This document shows positions 1 through 8,911 of a stretch of DNA of 35,288 bases, piece after piece. Source of the DNA: an uncultured Quadrisphaera sp. Lineage in GTDB: Bacteria > Actinomycetota > Actinomycetes > Actinomycetales > Quadrisphaeraceae. Location: assembly GCA_902806005.1 (NCBI GenBank), contig CADCUY010000569.1, positions 1 through 35,288 on the forward strand, read 5' to 3'. The notes under the pieces are model-generated. The model was not told the origin of the DNA. It saw only the letters and a program-made list of their open reading frames with translations, and did not search any database. Made by a program: the position numbers and the translations under genes. Within the stretch, counting starts at the first letter, position 1; each line of letters starts with the position of its first letter.

Positions 1-1
1 G

Positions 2-1093
2 GTCCGCGCCGCCGTGCTGCCGCAGCGGGGCGCCCCGTTCGAGATCCGCGAGCTGCTGCTCGAACCGCCCCGCGCCGACGAGCTCGTGGTGCGGACGGTC
101 GCCACCGGCGTCTGCCACACCGACTCCTTCGCGCGCGACGGGCACTACCCGGTGCCGGTGCCGGTGGTGCTGGGGCACGAGGGCGCGGGCGTGGTGGAGG
201 CGGTCGGCGCCGACGTCCACGACGTCCGCGTCGGCGACCACGTCGTCCTCAGCTTCGCGCACTGCGGACGGTGCCCGACCTGCCGGGCCGGCCGCCCGGC
301 GCTGTGCCGCTCCGCCTACGAGCAGAACTTCGCCGCGCAGCGGGCGGACGGGAGCACGCCGCTGTCGGCCCCGGACGGCTCCCCGGTGCACGGGATGTAC
401 TTCGGCCAGTCCAGCTTCAGCACCGCGGTGCTGGCGCCCGCCGCGAGCGCCGTGGTGGTCGACGACGACGTCGACCTGACGGTCGCCGCCCCCTTCGGGT
501 GCGGCTTCCAGACCGGCGCCGGGGCCGTGCTGAACAGCCTGGCCCCGGCCCCCGGCTCCTCCATCGCCGTCTTCGGCGCCGGCACGGTCGGGCTGTGCGC
601 GGTCATGGCCGCCGTCATCGCCGGCTGCAGCACCGTCGTGGCCGTCGACCGCAACCCCGCCCGGCTCGCGCTGGCCGAGGAGCTCGGCGCGACCCACGTG
701 CTCGAGGCGGGCGAGCGGGTGCTGGCCTCGCTGCGGCAGATCGGGGGCGGTGGCGTCGACTCCGCGCTCGACACCACCGGCCACCCGGGGGTCGTCCGGC
801 AGGCCGTGGACGCCCTGCACGTCGCCGGGACCTTCGCGCTGGTCGGCTCCTCGGCGCTCGGCACGGAGGTCACCCTGGACATGCCCCACATGCTGTTCGG
901 GCGGACCTTCCGCGGGGTCATCGAGGGCGACAGCGTGCCGCGCGAGTTCATCCCGCAGCTGATCGAGCACCACCGCGCCGGCCGGTTCCCCGTCGACCGG
1001 CTGGTGCGCCGGTTCCCCTTCGACCAGATCGAGGCCGCCGTCGCCGCCGCCGAGCGCGGCGAGGTGGTCAAGCCGGTCCTGACCTTCGCCTGA
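2..1093 (+). CDS. Zn-dependent (MDR family) alcohol dehydrogenase, 5' end outside window
   Basis: Reading frame open from base 2 (VRAAVLPQRGAPFEIREL...); GHEGAGVVEAVG zinc-ADH motif, CGRCPTCRAGRPALC structural-zinc cysteines, GAGTVGLCAV Rossmann motif. Confidence 0.9.
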   Translation, partial: VRAAVLPQRGAPFEIRELLLEPPRADELVVRTVATGVCHTDSFARDGHYPVPVPVVLGHEGAGVVEAVGADVHDVRVGDHVVLSFAHCGRCPTCRAGRPALCRSAYEQNFAAQRADGSTPLSAPDGSPVHGMYFGQSSFSTAVLAPAASAVVVDDDVDLTVAAPFGCGFQTGAGAVLNSLAPAPGSSIAVFGAGTVGLCAVMAAVIAGCSTVVAVDRNPARLALAEELGATHVLEAGERVLASLRQIGGGGVDSALDTTGHPGVVRQAVDALHVAGTFALVGSSALGTEVTLDMPHMLFGRTFRGVIEGDSVPREFIPQLIEHHRAGRFPVDRLVRRFPFDQIEAAVAAAERGEVVKPVLTFA

Positions 1094-1110
1094 GGGCGCC
1101 TCCGCCGCCG

Positions 1111-1944
1111 CTACGCGGGGCGGGCCACCACGGAGAGCGCGACGTCGCGGTGCGCCTCGTGCTCGGCGAGCCGGGCGACCAGCGCCGCCCGGACGTCGTC
1201 GTAGGCGTCGGAGCCGAGCGGGAGGCGCAGCGGCGTCGCCCCGGAGTCGACCAGGCCGACCATCGCCTCGACGACCCTCTGCGGGTCGTTGGGCAGGGCG
1301 AGGGTGCCCTCGGTGACCGCGCGCCGGACCGCGCCCGCGGGCGTGTGCTCGTACTCCGGCATCACGGGCGCGGTCTGCAGGGAGGCGCCGAAGCCGGTGG
1401 GCGTCGCCCCGGGCTCGACGATGGTCAGCGCGAGCCCGAACGGGGCGATCTCGCGGGCGACGGTCTCGCAGAACCCCTCGATCCCCCACTTCGACGCGTG
1501 GTAGTAGCTGAAGTTCGGGTACGTGGTCTGCCCGCCGGCGCTGGAGACCTGCAGGATCCGCCCGCGGCCCTGGGCGCGCAGGTGGGGCAGGACGGCCCGG
1601 ACGACGTGGATCGAGCCGAGCAGGTTGGTCTCGACCACCCGGGTGACCTGCTCGTCGGAGGCCTCCTCGACGGCGGCGAAGACGCCGTACCCGGCGTTGT
1701 TGACGACGACGTCGATCGTGCCGAGCGCCTCGACGGCGGCGTCGACGACCCGGCGCACCGCCCGGGCGTCGGTGACGTCGAGCTGGGCCAGCCAGAGCCG
1801 GTCGCCGTGCTGGGCGCGCAGGTCCTCGAGCGCCTCGGGGCGGCGCAGGGTCGCCGCGACCCGGTCGCCGCGGGCCAGGAGGTGCTCGGTGAGCAGCCGT
1901 CCGAAGCCGGATGAGGTGCCGGTGACGAACCACGTGGTGGTCAT
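1111..1944 (-). CDS. SDR family oxidoreductase
   Basis: MTTTWFVTGTSSGFGRLL (TGxxxGxG), NNAGYG, SSAGG..YYHASK catalytic motifs; start placed at ATG 1944 rather than the longer ORF. Confidence 0.9.
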   Translation of the reverse strand: MTTTWFVTGTSSGFGRLLTEHLLARGDRVAATLRRPEALEDLRAQHGDRLWLAQLDVTDARAVRRVVDAAVEALGTIDVVVNNAGYGVFAAVEEASDEQVTRVVETNLLGSIHVVRAVLPHLRAQGRGRILQVSSAGGQTTYPNFSYYHASKWGIEGFCETVAREIAPFGLALTIVEPGATPTGFGASLQTAPVMPEYEHTPAGAVRRAVTEGTLALPNDPQRVVEAMVGLVDSGATPLRLPLGSDAYDDVRAALVARLAEHEAHRDVALSVVARPA

Positions 1945-1969
1945 GGGGGTCCTTTCGTCGGTGCCCTCC

Positions 1970-2000
1970 ACGCTAGGAGCTCGAGTCGACTCGAGGTCAA
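1970..2000 (-). promoter_or_regulatory. MerR-type promoter/operator driving the SDR at 1111-1944
   Basis: Minus strand TTGACC-N19-TAGCGT; the 19-bp spacer contains most of the perfect 16-bp palindrome ctcgagtcgactcgag (1980-1995). Confidence 0.75.
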
Positions 2001-2017
2001 GTCCGTACGATGGCGGC

Positions 2018-2440
2018 GTGACCACCACCTCGCCGACCACCCTGAGCATCGGTGAGGTCAGCGCCCTGACCGGCCTGAGCGCGCACACCCTGCGCTTCTA
2101 CGAGCAGGAGGGCCTGTTCGTCGCTCCCGTCCGGCGCACCGCGGGCGGGCGGCGCTGCTACACCCAGGAGGAGGTCGAGTGGCTCAGGGTGGGCGTGAAG
2201 CTGCGCTCGTCGGGCATGCCGCTGCCGGAGATCCGCCGCTACGTGCAGCTGGTGGGCGAGGGCGCCGGCACCGAGGCCGAGCGGCTGGAGGTCCTGCGCC
2301 GGCACGAGGAGCGGGTCCGGCAGCAGGTCGCCGACCTGCAGGAGGCCCTCCGGGTCATCCACACGAAGGTCGAGGTGTACGCCCGGCACCTCGCCGCGGG
2401 CACGGCCGACCGGGTCTGGAGCGACGGGCCCGCGTGCTGA
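2018..2440 (+). CDS. MerR family transcriptional regulator
   Basis: LSIGEVSALTGLSAHTLRFYEQEGLFVAPVRRTAGGRRCYTQEEVEWLRV typical MerR wHTH; GTG start at 2018. Confidence 0.92.
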   Translation: MTTTSPTTLSIGEVSALTGLSAHTLRFYEQEGLFVAPVRRTAGGRRCYTQEEVEWLRVGVKLRSSGMPLPEIRRYVQLVGEGAGTEAERLEVLRRHEERVRQQVADLQEALRVIHTKVEVYARHLAAGTADRVWSDGPAC

Positions 2441-2570
2441 GCCGACCCGGGTCCGGCGGACGCGAGCCGGTGGCGCGTCGCGCCGGGGGCTGCCGCGCGC
2501 GTCCTGCGCCCGGGCGACGACCGGGCGTGCACCTCGGTCACCGCACGCGGCAGCGCCCCCGAGCGGCCGA

Positions 2571-2593
2571 GTCACCTCCCGCGCGGGGGTGAC
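2571..2593. terminator. Candidate bidirectional hairpin terminator between convergent genes
   Basis: gtcacctcccgcgcgggggtgac folds into a 9-bp stem (one G-U) with a 5-nt loop; lies between MerR (+) and SDR (-) 3' ends; no U-tract. Confidence 0.4.
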
Positions 2594-2642
2594 CCGGTGG
2601 GGCTCGTCCCGGGACGACGGTCCTGACGTCGGGCAGGGGCGC

Positions 2643-3467
2643 TCAGTCCTGGGCCACGGGCGCGGGCGCGGTGGTGGAGGTCCCGCCGTCCACGTTGAGG
2701 ATCTGGCCGGTGATGAAGGCCGAGGCGGGGGCGGCGAGGAAGAGCACCGCCTCGGCGATGTCGTCGACCGTCCCCAGCCGACCGAGGGGGATCGTGCTCA
2801 CGAAGCCCTCGCGCACGGCCTCGTCGTCCAGCAGGGCCGCGGAGGCGTCGGTGCGGATCAGGCTGACCCGGACCCCGTTCACGCGCACCTGCCGCGGTCC
2901 CCACTCGGCGGCCAGGGCCCGGGTGGCGGCGTCCAGCCCGCCCTTGCTCGCCCCGTACAGGACGCTGCCGGCGCCGCCGGTCTCCCCGAGCCCGGAGGTG
3001 ATGTTGACGACGCTGCCCCCGCCCCGGCCGGCCATGTGCGCCGCCGCGGCAGCGGCCAGCAGCAGCGGCGCCCGCAGGTTGACCGCGAGGAGGGCGTCCA
3101 CGTCCTGCGCGGTCAGCGCGGCGCTGGCGCCGAAGTGGCCGATGCCGGCGTTGTTGACCAGCACGTCCACGGACCCGAGGGCCTCGACGGCCCGGTCGAA
3201 CAGCGCGCGGGGAGCCTCCGGGTCGGCCATGTCGGCGGCCAGGACCACCGGGTCGTTCGGCAGCTGCTCGGCCCAGGCGGCCAGCGCCCCCTCGTTGCGC
3301 CCGGTGATGGCCACGCGCGCGCCGGCCACGGCCAGGCGCCGGCTGATCGTGGCACCCAGGCCGCGGCCGCCACCGGTGACCAGGACGGTGGCGCCCTGGA
3401 GCGGAGCGGGGACGGGCGCCTGGACGGCGTCGGAGCTGGGGCGCGTGCTGGAGACGGTGGTCGTCAT
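2643..3467 (-). CDS. SDR family oxidoreductase
   Basis: VLVTGGGRGLGATI, VNNAGIGHFG, SGLGETGGAGSVLYGASKGG, VDGGTS motifs; ATG at 3467. Confidence 0.9.
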   Translation of the reverse strand: MTTTVSSTRPSSDAVQAPVPAPLQGATVLVTGGGRGLGATISRRLAVAGARVAITGRNEGALAAWAEQLPNDPVVLAADMADPEAPRALFDRAVEALGSVDVLVNNAGIGHFGASAALTAQDVDALLAVNLRAPLLLAAAAAAHMAGRGGGSVVNITSGLGETGGAGSVLYGASKGGLDAATRALAAEWGPRQVRVNGVRVSLIRTDASAALLDDEAVREGFVSTIPLGRLGTVDDIAEAVLFLAAPASAFITGQILNVDGGTSTTAPAPVAQD

Positions 3468-3544
3468 GGGAGATCCCCCTGCGGGCAGCAGGCCGCGGCG
3501 CGGTGGCCGGACCGGTGAGTGGAACCTCCAGCCTACCGACATGT

Positions 3545-3559
3545 GGAGGTATCGCCTCC
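3545..3559. promoter_or_regulatory. Inverted repeat, possible operator upstream of the SDR at 2643-3467
   Basis: ggagg-tatcg-cctcc with flanking atgt...acat (3541-3567). Confidence 0.35.
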
Positions 3560-3619
3560 GCAAACATCGGCCCGGGGCTCGTCGTGCCCGGCGGACGGCG
3601 CGCCCTGCGGGCGGGGGCG

Positions 3620-4330
3620 TCAGCCCAGCGGGTCGGGAGCGGTCGCCAGGGCCCGGGCGGCGCCGCCGAGGCGGGGAGGGCCGTGGCCGAAGCCGGCGAC
3701 CTCGACGCCGAGCGCGGCGAGCCGCTGCAGCGACCGGTGGGCGCCGGCGCGGTCGACGTGGAACGGCCCGAGCACCACCTGCCCGTCGACGTCCGCAGCG
3801 GTGTCGCCGGTGAGCACCGCGCCCAGGCGGGGGAAGTGCACCGCGATGCTGCCCGGGGTGTGCCCCGGCGTCGCCACGACCACGGCCTCGCCCGCGGGGT
3901 CGACCCGGTCGCCGTCGTCCAGCTCGCGGTGCACCGGGCAGGGGGGTGCGGGCGGCACACCGGCCCTGACCTGCTCGAACAGCGGCCGCTCGGCGTCGGT
4001 GACCAGCGGCGGTCGGCCCTCGGCGTCCCCCCGCACCACCGCCGCGTCGGCACGGCCCGCGCAGACCTCCACCTCGCCCCACGCGGCGATCTCGGCGGCG
4101 CTCCCGCTGTGGTCCGCGTGCCAGTGGGTGAGCACCACGCGGCGGACGTCGCCGCGGTCCAGGCCCAGCGCGCGCAGCGCCTCGGCCACCACCTCGCCCT
4201 GCCCGGGCAGGCCGGTGTCGACCACGGTCACCGCGCCGGCGTCGAGCCACAGGTAGGTGTTGCTCGGCCCGGTGGCCACCAGGTGCAGCCCCTCGGCGAC
4301 CCGGGCCGGACCTCCGGGTCCGTCAGCCAC
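3620..4330 (-). CDS. MBL-fold metallo-hydrolase
   Basis: VVLTHWHADHSGS (HxHxDH), ATPGHTPGSIAVH, LTGDTA; GTG start around 4330. Confidence 0.88.
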   Translation of the reverse strand: MADGPGGPARVAEGLHLVATGPSNTYLWLDAGAVTVVDTGLPGQGEVVAEALRALGLDRGDVRRVVLTHWHADHSGSAAEIAAWGEVEVCAGRADAAVVRGDAEGRPPLVTDAERPLFEQVRAGVPPAPPCPVHRELDDGDRVDPAGEAVVVATPGHTPGSIAVHFPRLGAVLTGDTAADVDGQVVLGPFHVDRAGAHRSLQRLAALGVEVAGFGHGPPRLGGAARALATAPDPLG

Positions 4331-4470
4331 GGGACGCCCCGGGCGGGAGGGGCCGGGCGCCGCGGTCGTCCTCGGAGGGGGCCATCCGCGGATGCTAGCG
4401 GCGAGGGCCGCGGGGCCGACCGGGCGAGGAAGCGGAGGACGGACCTCCAGCACAGGGCTACCCTCGCGCC

Positions 4471-5211
4471 ATGCCCGACCCGCCGTCGCGCACCGTCCAC
4501 GAGCAGCACCGCTCACCGGTGGGCGAGCGCCCGCTGCGCCGCGACGCCCAGCGCAACCGCCAGCTGATCCTCGACGCGGCGCAGGCGGTCTTCGCCGACG
4601 CCGGCCTCCAGGCGAGCCTCGACGACGTGGCGCGGAGGGCCGGGGTCGGGGTGGCCACGGTGTACCGCCGCTTCCCTGACAAGGAGGCCCTCGTCGAGGC
4701 GCTGTTCGAGGCGAGGATCGGCACGATCATCGACGTGGTCGAGCAGGCCCTCGCGCTGCCCGGCGGCTGGGACGGGCTGGTCCACGTCCTGCGCGAGGTC
4801 TCCCGCGTGCAGGCCGGCGACCGGGGGCTGCGGGAGATCGCCCTGAGCACCGGGTACGGCCGTTCCCGCGTCGCCGCCCAGCGCTCCCGGGTCGCGGCCG
4901 GGATCGAGCAGCTCATCGCCCGGGCCGAGGCGGAGGGGGTGCTGCGCGCCGGGATCACCGCCAACGACGTCCCCCTGGTCCTGTACATGGTCGGGGAGGT
5001 GGCGCAGAACACCAACGGCCTGCGCCTCGACCTCGCGGACCGCTACCTCGGCCTGGTCATCGACGGGCTGCGCGCCCGCCCCGGCACCGACCTCGGCCCG
5101 CCACCGGACGACGCCGAGCTGGAGCGCTTCATGCAGGGCTGGGGTCCCTCACCGCGGTCACCGAGGCCCGTGCCGCGGCCCGGCGCGGAGCTCCGCGTCC
5201 CGCAGACCTGA
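4471..5211 (+). CDS. TetR/AcrR family transcriptional regulator
   Basis: RNRQLILDAAQAVFADAGLQASLDDVARRAGVGVATVYRRFPDKEALVEALF HTH. Confidence 0.93.
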   Translation: MPDPPSRTVHEQHRSPVGERPLRRDAQRNRQLILDAAQAVFADAGLQASLDDVARRAGVGVATVYRRFPDKEALVEALFEARIGTIIDVVEQALALPGGWDGLVHVLREVSRVQAGDRGLREIALSTGYGRSRVAAQRSRVAAGIEQLIARAEAEGVLRAGITANDVPLVLYMVGEVAQNTNGLRLDLADRYLGLVIDGLRARPGTDLGPPPDDAELERFMQGWGPSPRSPRPVPRPGAELRVPQT

Positions 5212-5808
5212 GGGGCGCCGGCCGCCCGCCGCCGGGTCGCTCGCGGGCGCGGCGACGAGGTCGCGGACCTGCTCGGCGGCGTGGTGGAGGAGCACCGCGT
5301 AGTCGGCGGCCGGGTCGTGCATCCACGCCCGGGAGGCCTGCTTGAACACGGCCAGGGCGAGGTCGGCGACCAGGTGGGCGGCCGCGGGGTCCGATCCGCG
5401 CTCGACCAGGGCGCCGGCGACGGCGGCAGCGATGGTGGCCAGCTTGTGCGCCTCGCGCTCCTGCAGCTCGCCCGAGGTCGCGATGATCGCGTCGCGCCGG
5501 CGCAGGTGCTCGCGCTCGCGGGCGTGGAACAGCTCCTCGCACGCGGCCATGGCGTGCACGGCGGCCGCCATCGGAGGCAGGTCGGCGGGGGCGTCGCGCA
5601 AGGACCCGGTGACGCGCTCGCGCAGCTCCTCCGCGCCGGCGAAGAGGACCTCCCGCTTGTCGGGGAAGTAGCGGAAGTACGTCCGGGAGGTCACGCCGAC
5701 GTGGGCGGCGATGTCGCCGATCGTCGTCCGGTCGTAGCCGCGGACCGAGTACAGGTCCAGGGCGGCGAGCTCGAGCCGCTGCTTGGCGTGCGGTTCCCAG
5801 CGGGGCAT
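5158..5808 (-). CDS. TetR family transcriptional regulator
   Basis: LELAALDLYSVRGYDRTTIGDIAAHVGVTSRTYFRYFPDKREVLFAG HTH; ATG at 5808; 3' end overlaps the TetR on the opposite strand by 54 bp. Confidence 0.92.
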   Translation of the reverse strand: MPRWEPHAKQRLELAALDLYSVRGYDRTTIGDIAAHVGVTSRTYFRYFPDKREVLFAGAEELRERVTGSLRDAPADLPPMAAAVHAMAACEELFHAREREHLRRRDAIIATSGELQEREAHKLATIAAAVAGALVERGSDPAAAHLVADLALAVFKQASRAWMHDPAADYAVLLHHAAEQVRDLVAAPASDPAAGGRRPSGLRDAELRAGPRHGPR

Positions 5809-5828
5809 GCGCCACGGTAGCAGCGCCG

Positions 5829-5919
5829 ATGTCACAGCAGGACGACGTCTCCGGCCCGACCACCGTGATGTCGCAGTGCGACGACGCCTGCTAGTCTCCC
5901 GGATGTCACAGTGAGACAT
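5829..5919. promoter_or_regulatory. Three operator-like repeats between TetR and MFS exporter
   Basis: ATGTCACAGCAGGACGA (5829-5845), ATGTCGCAGTGCGACGA (5868-5884), ATGTCACAGTGAGACAT (5903-5919); the second and third are clear inverted repeats. Confidence 0.75.
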
Positions 5920-6010
5920 CGTGAGCGGCGTGCGGGACGCGCCCGGGCCAGCGGCACCGGCGCGGGACGTCCTGACCGCAGCGACCCTCCCCCTCGTCGA
6001 AGGACTGCTC

Positions 6011-7486
6011 ATGCCCGCCAGCTCGACCGCGCCCGCCCCACCGACTCGCGACTCCCCCACCCGACCCGCCCACCGGTGGTGGCTGCTCATCGCGATGTGC
6101 ACCGCCCAGCTGATGGTGATCCTGGACGCGACGATCGTGAACGTCGCCCTGCCCGACGCCCAGTCCGACCTCGGCTTCGCGTCCGCCGACCGGCACTGGG
6201 TCGTCACCGCCTACGCCCTCGTCTTCGGCAGCCTGCTGCTCGTCGGCGGCCGCGTCGCCGACCTGGTCGGCCGACGGCGGGCGGTCCTGATCGGCCTGGC
6301 CGGCTTCGGGCTCGCCTCCGCCCTCGGCGGGGCCGCTGACAGCCTCACCACCCTGGTCCTCGCCCGGGCGCTGCAGGGCCTGTTCGGGGCGCTCCTGGCC
6401 CCGGCGACGCTGGCGGTGATCACCACGACGTTCACCGACGAGGGTGAGCGCGGCAGGGCGTTCGGGATCTACGGCGCCGTCGCTGCCGGTGGCGGCGCTG
6501 TCGGCCTGCTGCTCGGCGGCGTGCTCACCGAGTACGCCAGCTGGCGCTGGACCCTGTACGTCAACACCGTGCTGGCCGCCGTCGGGGTCGTCGGTGCGCT
6601 GGCGACGCTGGCGCACCAGGAGCGGGTGCGCGGCCAGCGGCCCGACCTGGCCGGCGCCGCGACCATCACCGTGGGCCTGTTCGGGCTGGTCTTCGGCTTC
6701 TCCAACGCCTACGAGAGCGGGTGGTCCGCCCCGCTCACCGTGGTCTGCCTGGCGGGGGGCGCCCTGCTGGTCGCCGCGTTCCTGGTGGTCGAGGCGCGCG
6801 TCGCCGACCCGATCCTGCCGCTGCGGGTGCTGACCTCGCGGGTGCGCGGCGCATCGCTGCTGGTGCTCTTCCTCGGCAGCGTGGGCCTGTTCGCCGAGAC
6901 CCTCTTCCTGACCTACTACCTGCAGGAGAACCTCGGCTTCACCCCCCTCCAGGCCGGGCTGGCGTTCCTGCCCCAGACCCTCGGCGCCGTCGGAGCGTCG
7001 CTGGCCAGCGGGATCCTGCTGCGCCGGCTGCCGGCCCGGGTGCTGCTGCCGGTCGGCACCCTGGTGGCCGCGGGCGGCGCCCTGCTGCTGGGCCGCATCG
7101 ACGGGTCCGCCGACTACGCCGCGGTCGTCCTGCCGGGTTCGGTGCTCATCGGCGCCGGCATCGGCCTGGCCTTCTCCATCGCCGTCAACCTGGGCGTCTT
7201 CGGGGTCCGCGACGAGGACGCCGGAGTCGCCTCGGCCGCGGTCGCCGCGGTCCAGCAGATGGGCGGCTCGATCGGCCCGTCGCTGTTCAACACCATCGCC
7301 GGCACGGTGGTGGCCGGCTACCTCGCGACCCGCCCCGCCGGCGCCGATGTCGAGGCTGAGGCCGCCGCGTACTCCTACAGCGTGGCCTTCTACATCGCGG
7401 CCGCGGTCCTGGCAGGGGCCGCCTTGACCAGCGCTGCACTGCTACGAGCGCACGGACGCCGCGACACCCGCGACCGCACGCGGTGA
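6011..7486 (+). CDS. MFS drug:H+ antiporter, DHA2 (EmrB/QacA-like), 14-TM type
   Basis: LMVILDATIVNVALPDAQSDLGF motif, multiple hydrophobic helices; ATG 6011 preferred over upstream GTG 5921. Confidence 0.9.
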   Translation: MPASSTAPAPPTRDSPTRPAHRWWLLIAMCTAQLMVILDATIVNVALPDAQSDLGFASADRHWVVTAYALVFGSLLLVGGRVADLVGRRRAVLIGLAGFGLASALGGAADSLTTLVLARALQGLFGALLAPATLAVITTTFTDEGERGRAFGIYGAVAAGGGAVGLLLGGVLTEYASWRWTLYVNTVLAAVGVVGALATLAHQERVRGQRPDLAGAATITVGLFGLVFGFSNAYESGWSAPLTVVCLAGGALLVAAFLVVEARVADPILPLRVLTSRVRGASLLVLFLGSVGLFAETLFLTYYLQENLGFTPLQAGLAFLPQTLGAVGASLASGILLRRLPARVLLPVGTLVAAGGALLLGRIDGSADYAAVVLPGSVLIGAGIGLAFSIAVNLGVFGVRDEDAGVASAAVAAVQQMGGSIGPSLFNTIAGTVVAGYLATRPAGADVEAEAAAYSYSVAFYIAAAVLAGAALTSAALLRAHGRRDTRDRTR

Positions 7487-7534
7487 GGCACACCGGCCAC
7501 GAGCACCGTCACGGCTGACCGAGGAGACGATCAC

Positions 7535-8380
7535 GTGAGGACAGCCCTACCGCCGTTCACCCTCAACGACGGCGTCGAGTACCCGGCGATCGGCCTGGGC
7601 ACCTTCGGGATGCGCGGCAGCGAGGGCGTCGACGCGATCACCGCCGGGCTGGAGGCCGGCTACCGCCTGCTGGACACCTCCAGCGGCTACCGCAACGAGC
7701 CCGAGGTCGGCGAGGCCCTGCGCCGCACCACCGTCCCCCGCTCCCAGGTCCGGGTCACCACCAAGCTGCTCGGGCCGGACCACCCCTACGAGAGGGCGCG
7801 GCGGTCGATCCGGGCGTCCCGGGAGCGTCTGGGCGGCGACCCGATCGACCTGTACCTGATCCACTGGCCCAACCCGCGCCAGAACCGCTTCGTCGAGGCC
7901 TGGCGCGCCGTGATCGACGCCCGCGAGGCTGGCGACGTGGTCAGCATCGGGGTCTCCAACTTCGAGCGGCCCCACCTCGAGGCGATCATCGACGCGACCG
8001 GCGTCGTCCCGGCCGTCGACCAGGTCGAGATCCACCCGTACTTCGTCTCCGAGCCGCTGCGGGCGTTCACCGCCGGCCTCGGGATCGTCACCGAGTCGTG
8101 GAGCCCGCTCGGGCTGGGGCGGGCGCTGCACGACCCGGTGGTCACCTCGGTCGCCGCCGAGCACGGCGTCACCGCGGCGCAGGTCGTGCTGCGGTGGCAC
8201 CACCAGATCGGCTGCCTCCCGGTCCCGCGGTCCTCGGACCCGCGGCGGCAGGCCGCGAACCTCGACCTGGCCCTCGTCCTCTCCGAGGAGGAGGTGGAAC
8301 GGATCAGCGCCCTGGGCCGCCCGGGCTCCCCGCGGTACGGCCGCCTGTGGGGTGGCGACCCGGCGACCGAGGAGCGCTGA
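7535..8380 (+). CDS. Aldo/keto reductase
   Basis: YPAIGLGTFGMRG, GYRLLDTSSGYRNEPEVGEAL, DLYLIHWPNP, SIGVSNFE motifs. Confidence 0.93.
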   Translation: MRTALPPFTLNDGVEYPAIGLGTFGMRGSEGVDAITAGLEAGYRLLDTSSGYRNEPEVGEALRRTTVPRSQVRVTTKLLGPDHPYERARRSIRASRERLGGDPIDLYLIHWPNPRQNRFVEAWRAVIDAREAGDVVSIGVSNFERPHLEAIIDATGVVPAVDQVEIHPYFVSEPLRAFTAGLGIVTESWSPLGLGRALHDPVVTSVAAEHGVTAAQVVLRWHHQIGCLPVPRSSDPRRQAANLDLALVLSEEEVERISALGRPGSPRYGRLWGGDPATEER

Positions 8381-8457
8381 CCGACCCGCACCGCAGCACG
8401 CGCCGGAGGAGGCCCTCCCCCGGCTCACCGCACGACACCTCATGAACGGGGACCACC

Positions 8458-8868
8458 GTGGACATCACCCGCAACGGCCGCACGACCGTCACCAGGGCGC
8501 CCGAGTCGACCTTCACCGGCGACGTCCTCATCGGCGGCTACTTCCACCGCGCCGCGCCGAGCCGGCTGGCCGGCGCCGTCGTGACCTTCACCCCGGGCTC
8601 GCGCACGCCGTGGAAGGTGAACCCGGCCGGTCAGACGCTGGTCGTCACCAGCGGCACCGGCTGGGCGCAGGCCGAGGGCGAGCCGATCGTCGAGATCCGC
8701 GCCGGCGACCTGGTCTGGTGCCCACCGGGGCAGCGGCACTGGGAGGGCGCCACCCCCGACCACGAGCTGACCTGCGTCGCCGTCCAGGAGGAGGGCAGCG
8801 GCGGGGGCGTCAGGTTCCTGGCGAAGGTGAGCGACGAGGAGTACCTCGCCGGTCCCGGCGGTCGTTAG
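8458..8868 (+). CDS. Cupin domain protein
   Basis: AVVTFTPGSRTPWKVNPAGQTLVVTSGTGWAQAEGEPIVEIRAGDLVWCPPGQRHWEGA cupin motifs; GTG start. Confidence 0.85.
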   Translation: MDITRNGRTTVTRAPESTFTGDVLIGGYFHRAAPSRLAGAVVTFTPGSRTPWKVNPAGQTLVVTSGTGWAQAEGEPIVEIRAGDLVWCPPGQRHWEGATPDHELTCVAVQEEGSGGGVRFLAKVSDEEYLAGPGGR

Positions 8869-8911
8869 CGCAGCGCCGCCGACCCGGGACGGGCGGCCGG
8901 GACAGGGCGCG

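Noticed and set aside
271-1914. 547-aa plus-strand ORF overlapping ADH and SDR
   Set aside because: Overlaps two convincing genes in another frame/strand; Arg-rich translation without motifs.
5921-6010. Upstream GTG start for the MFS gene
   Set aside because: Would place the start directly after the third operator repeat and add a 30-aa non-transmembrane tail; ATG 6011 followed by the usual short pre-TM1 segment is more plausible.
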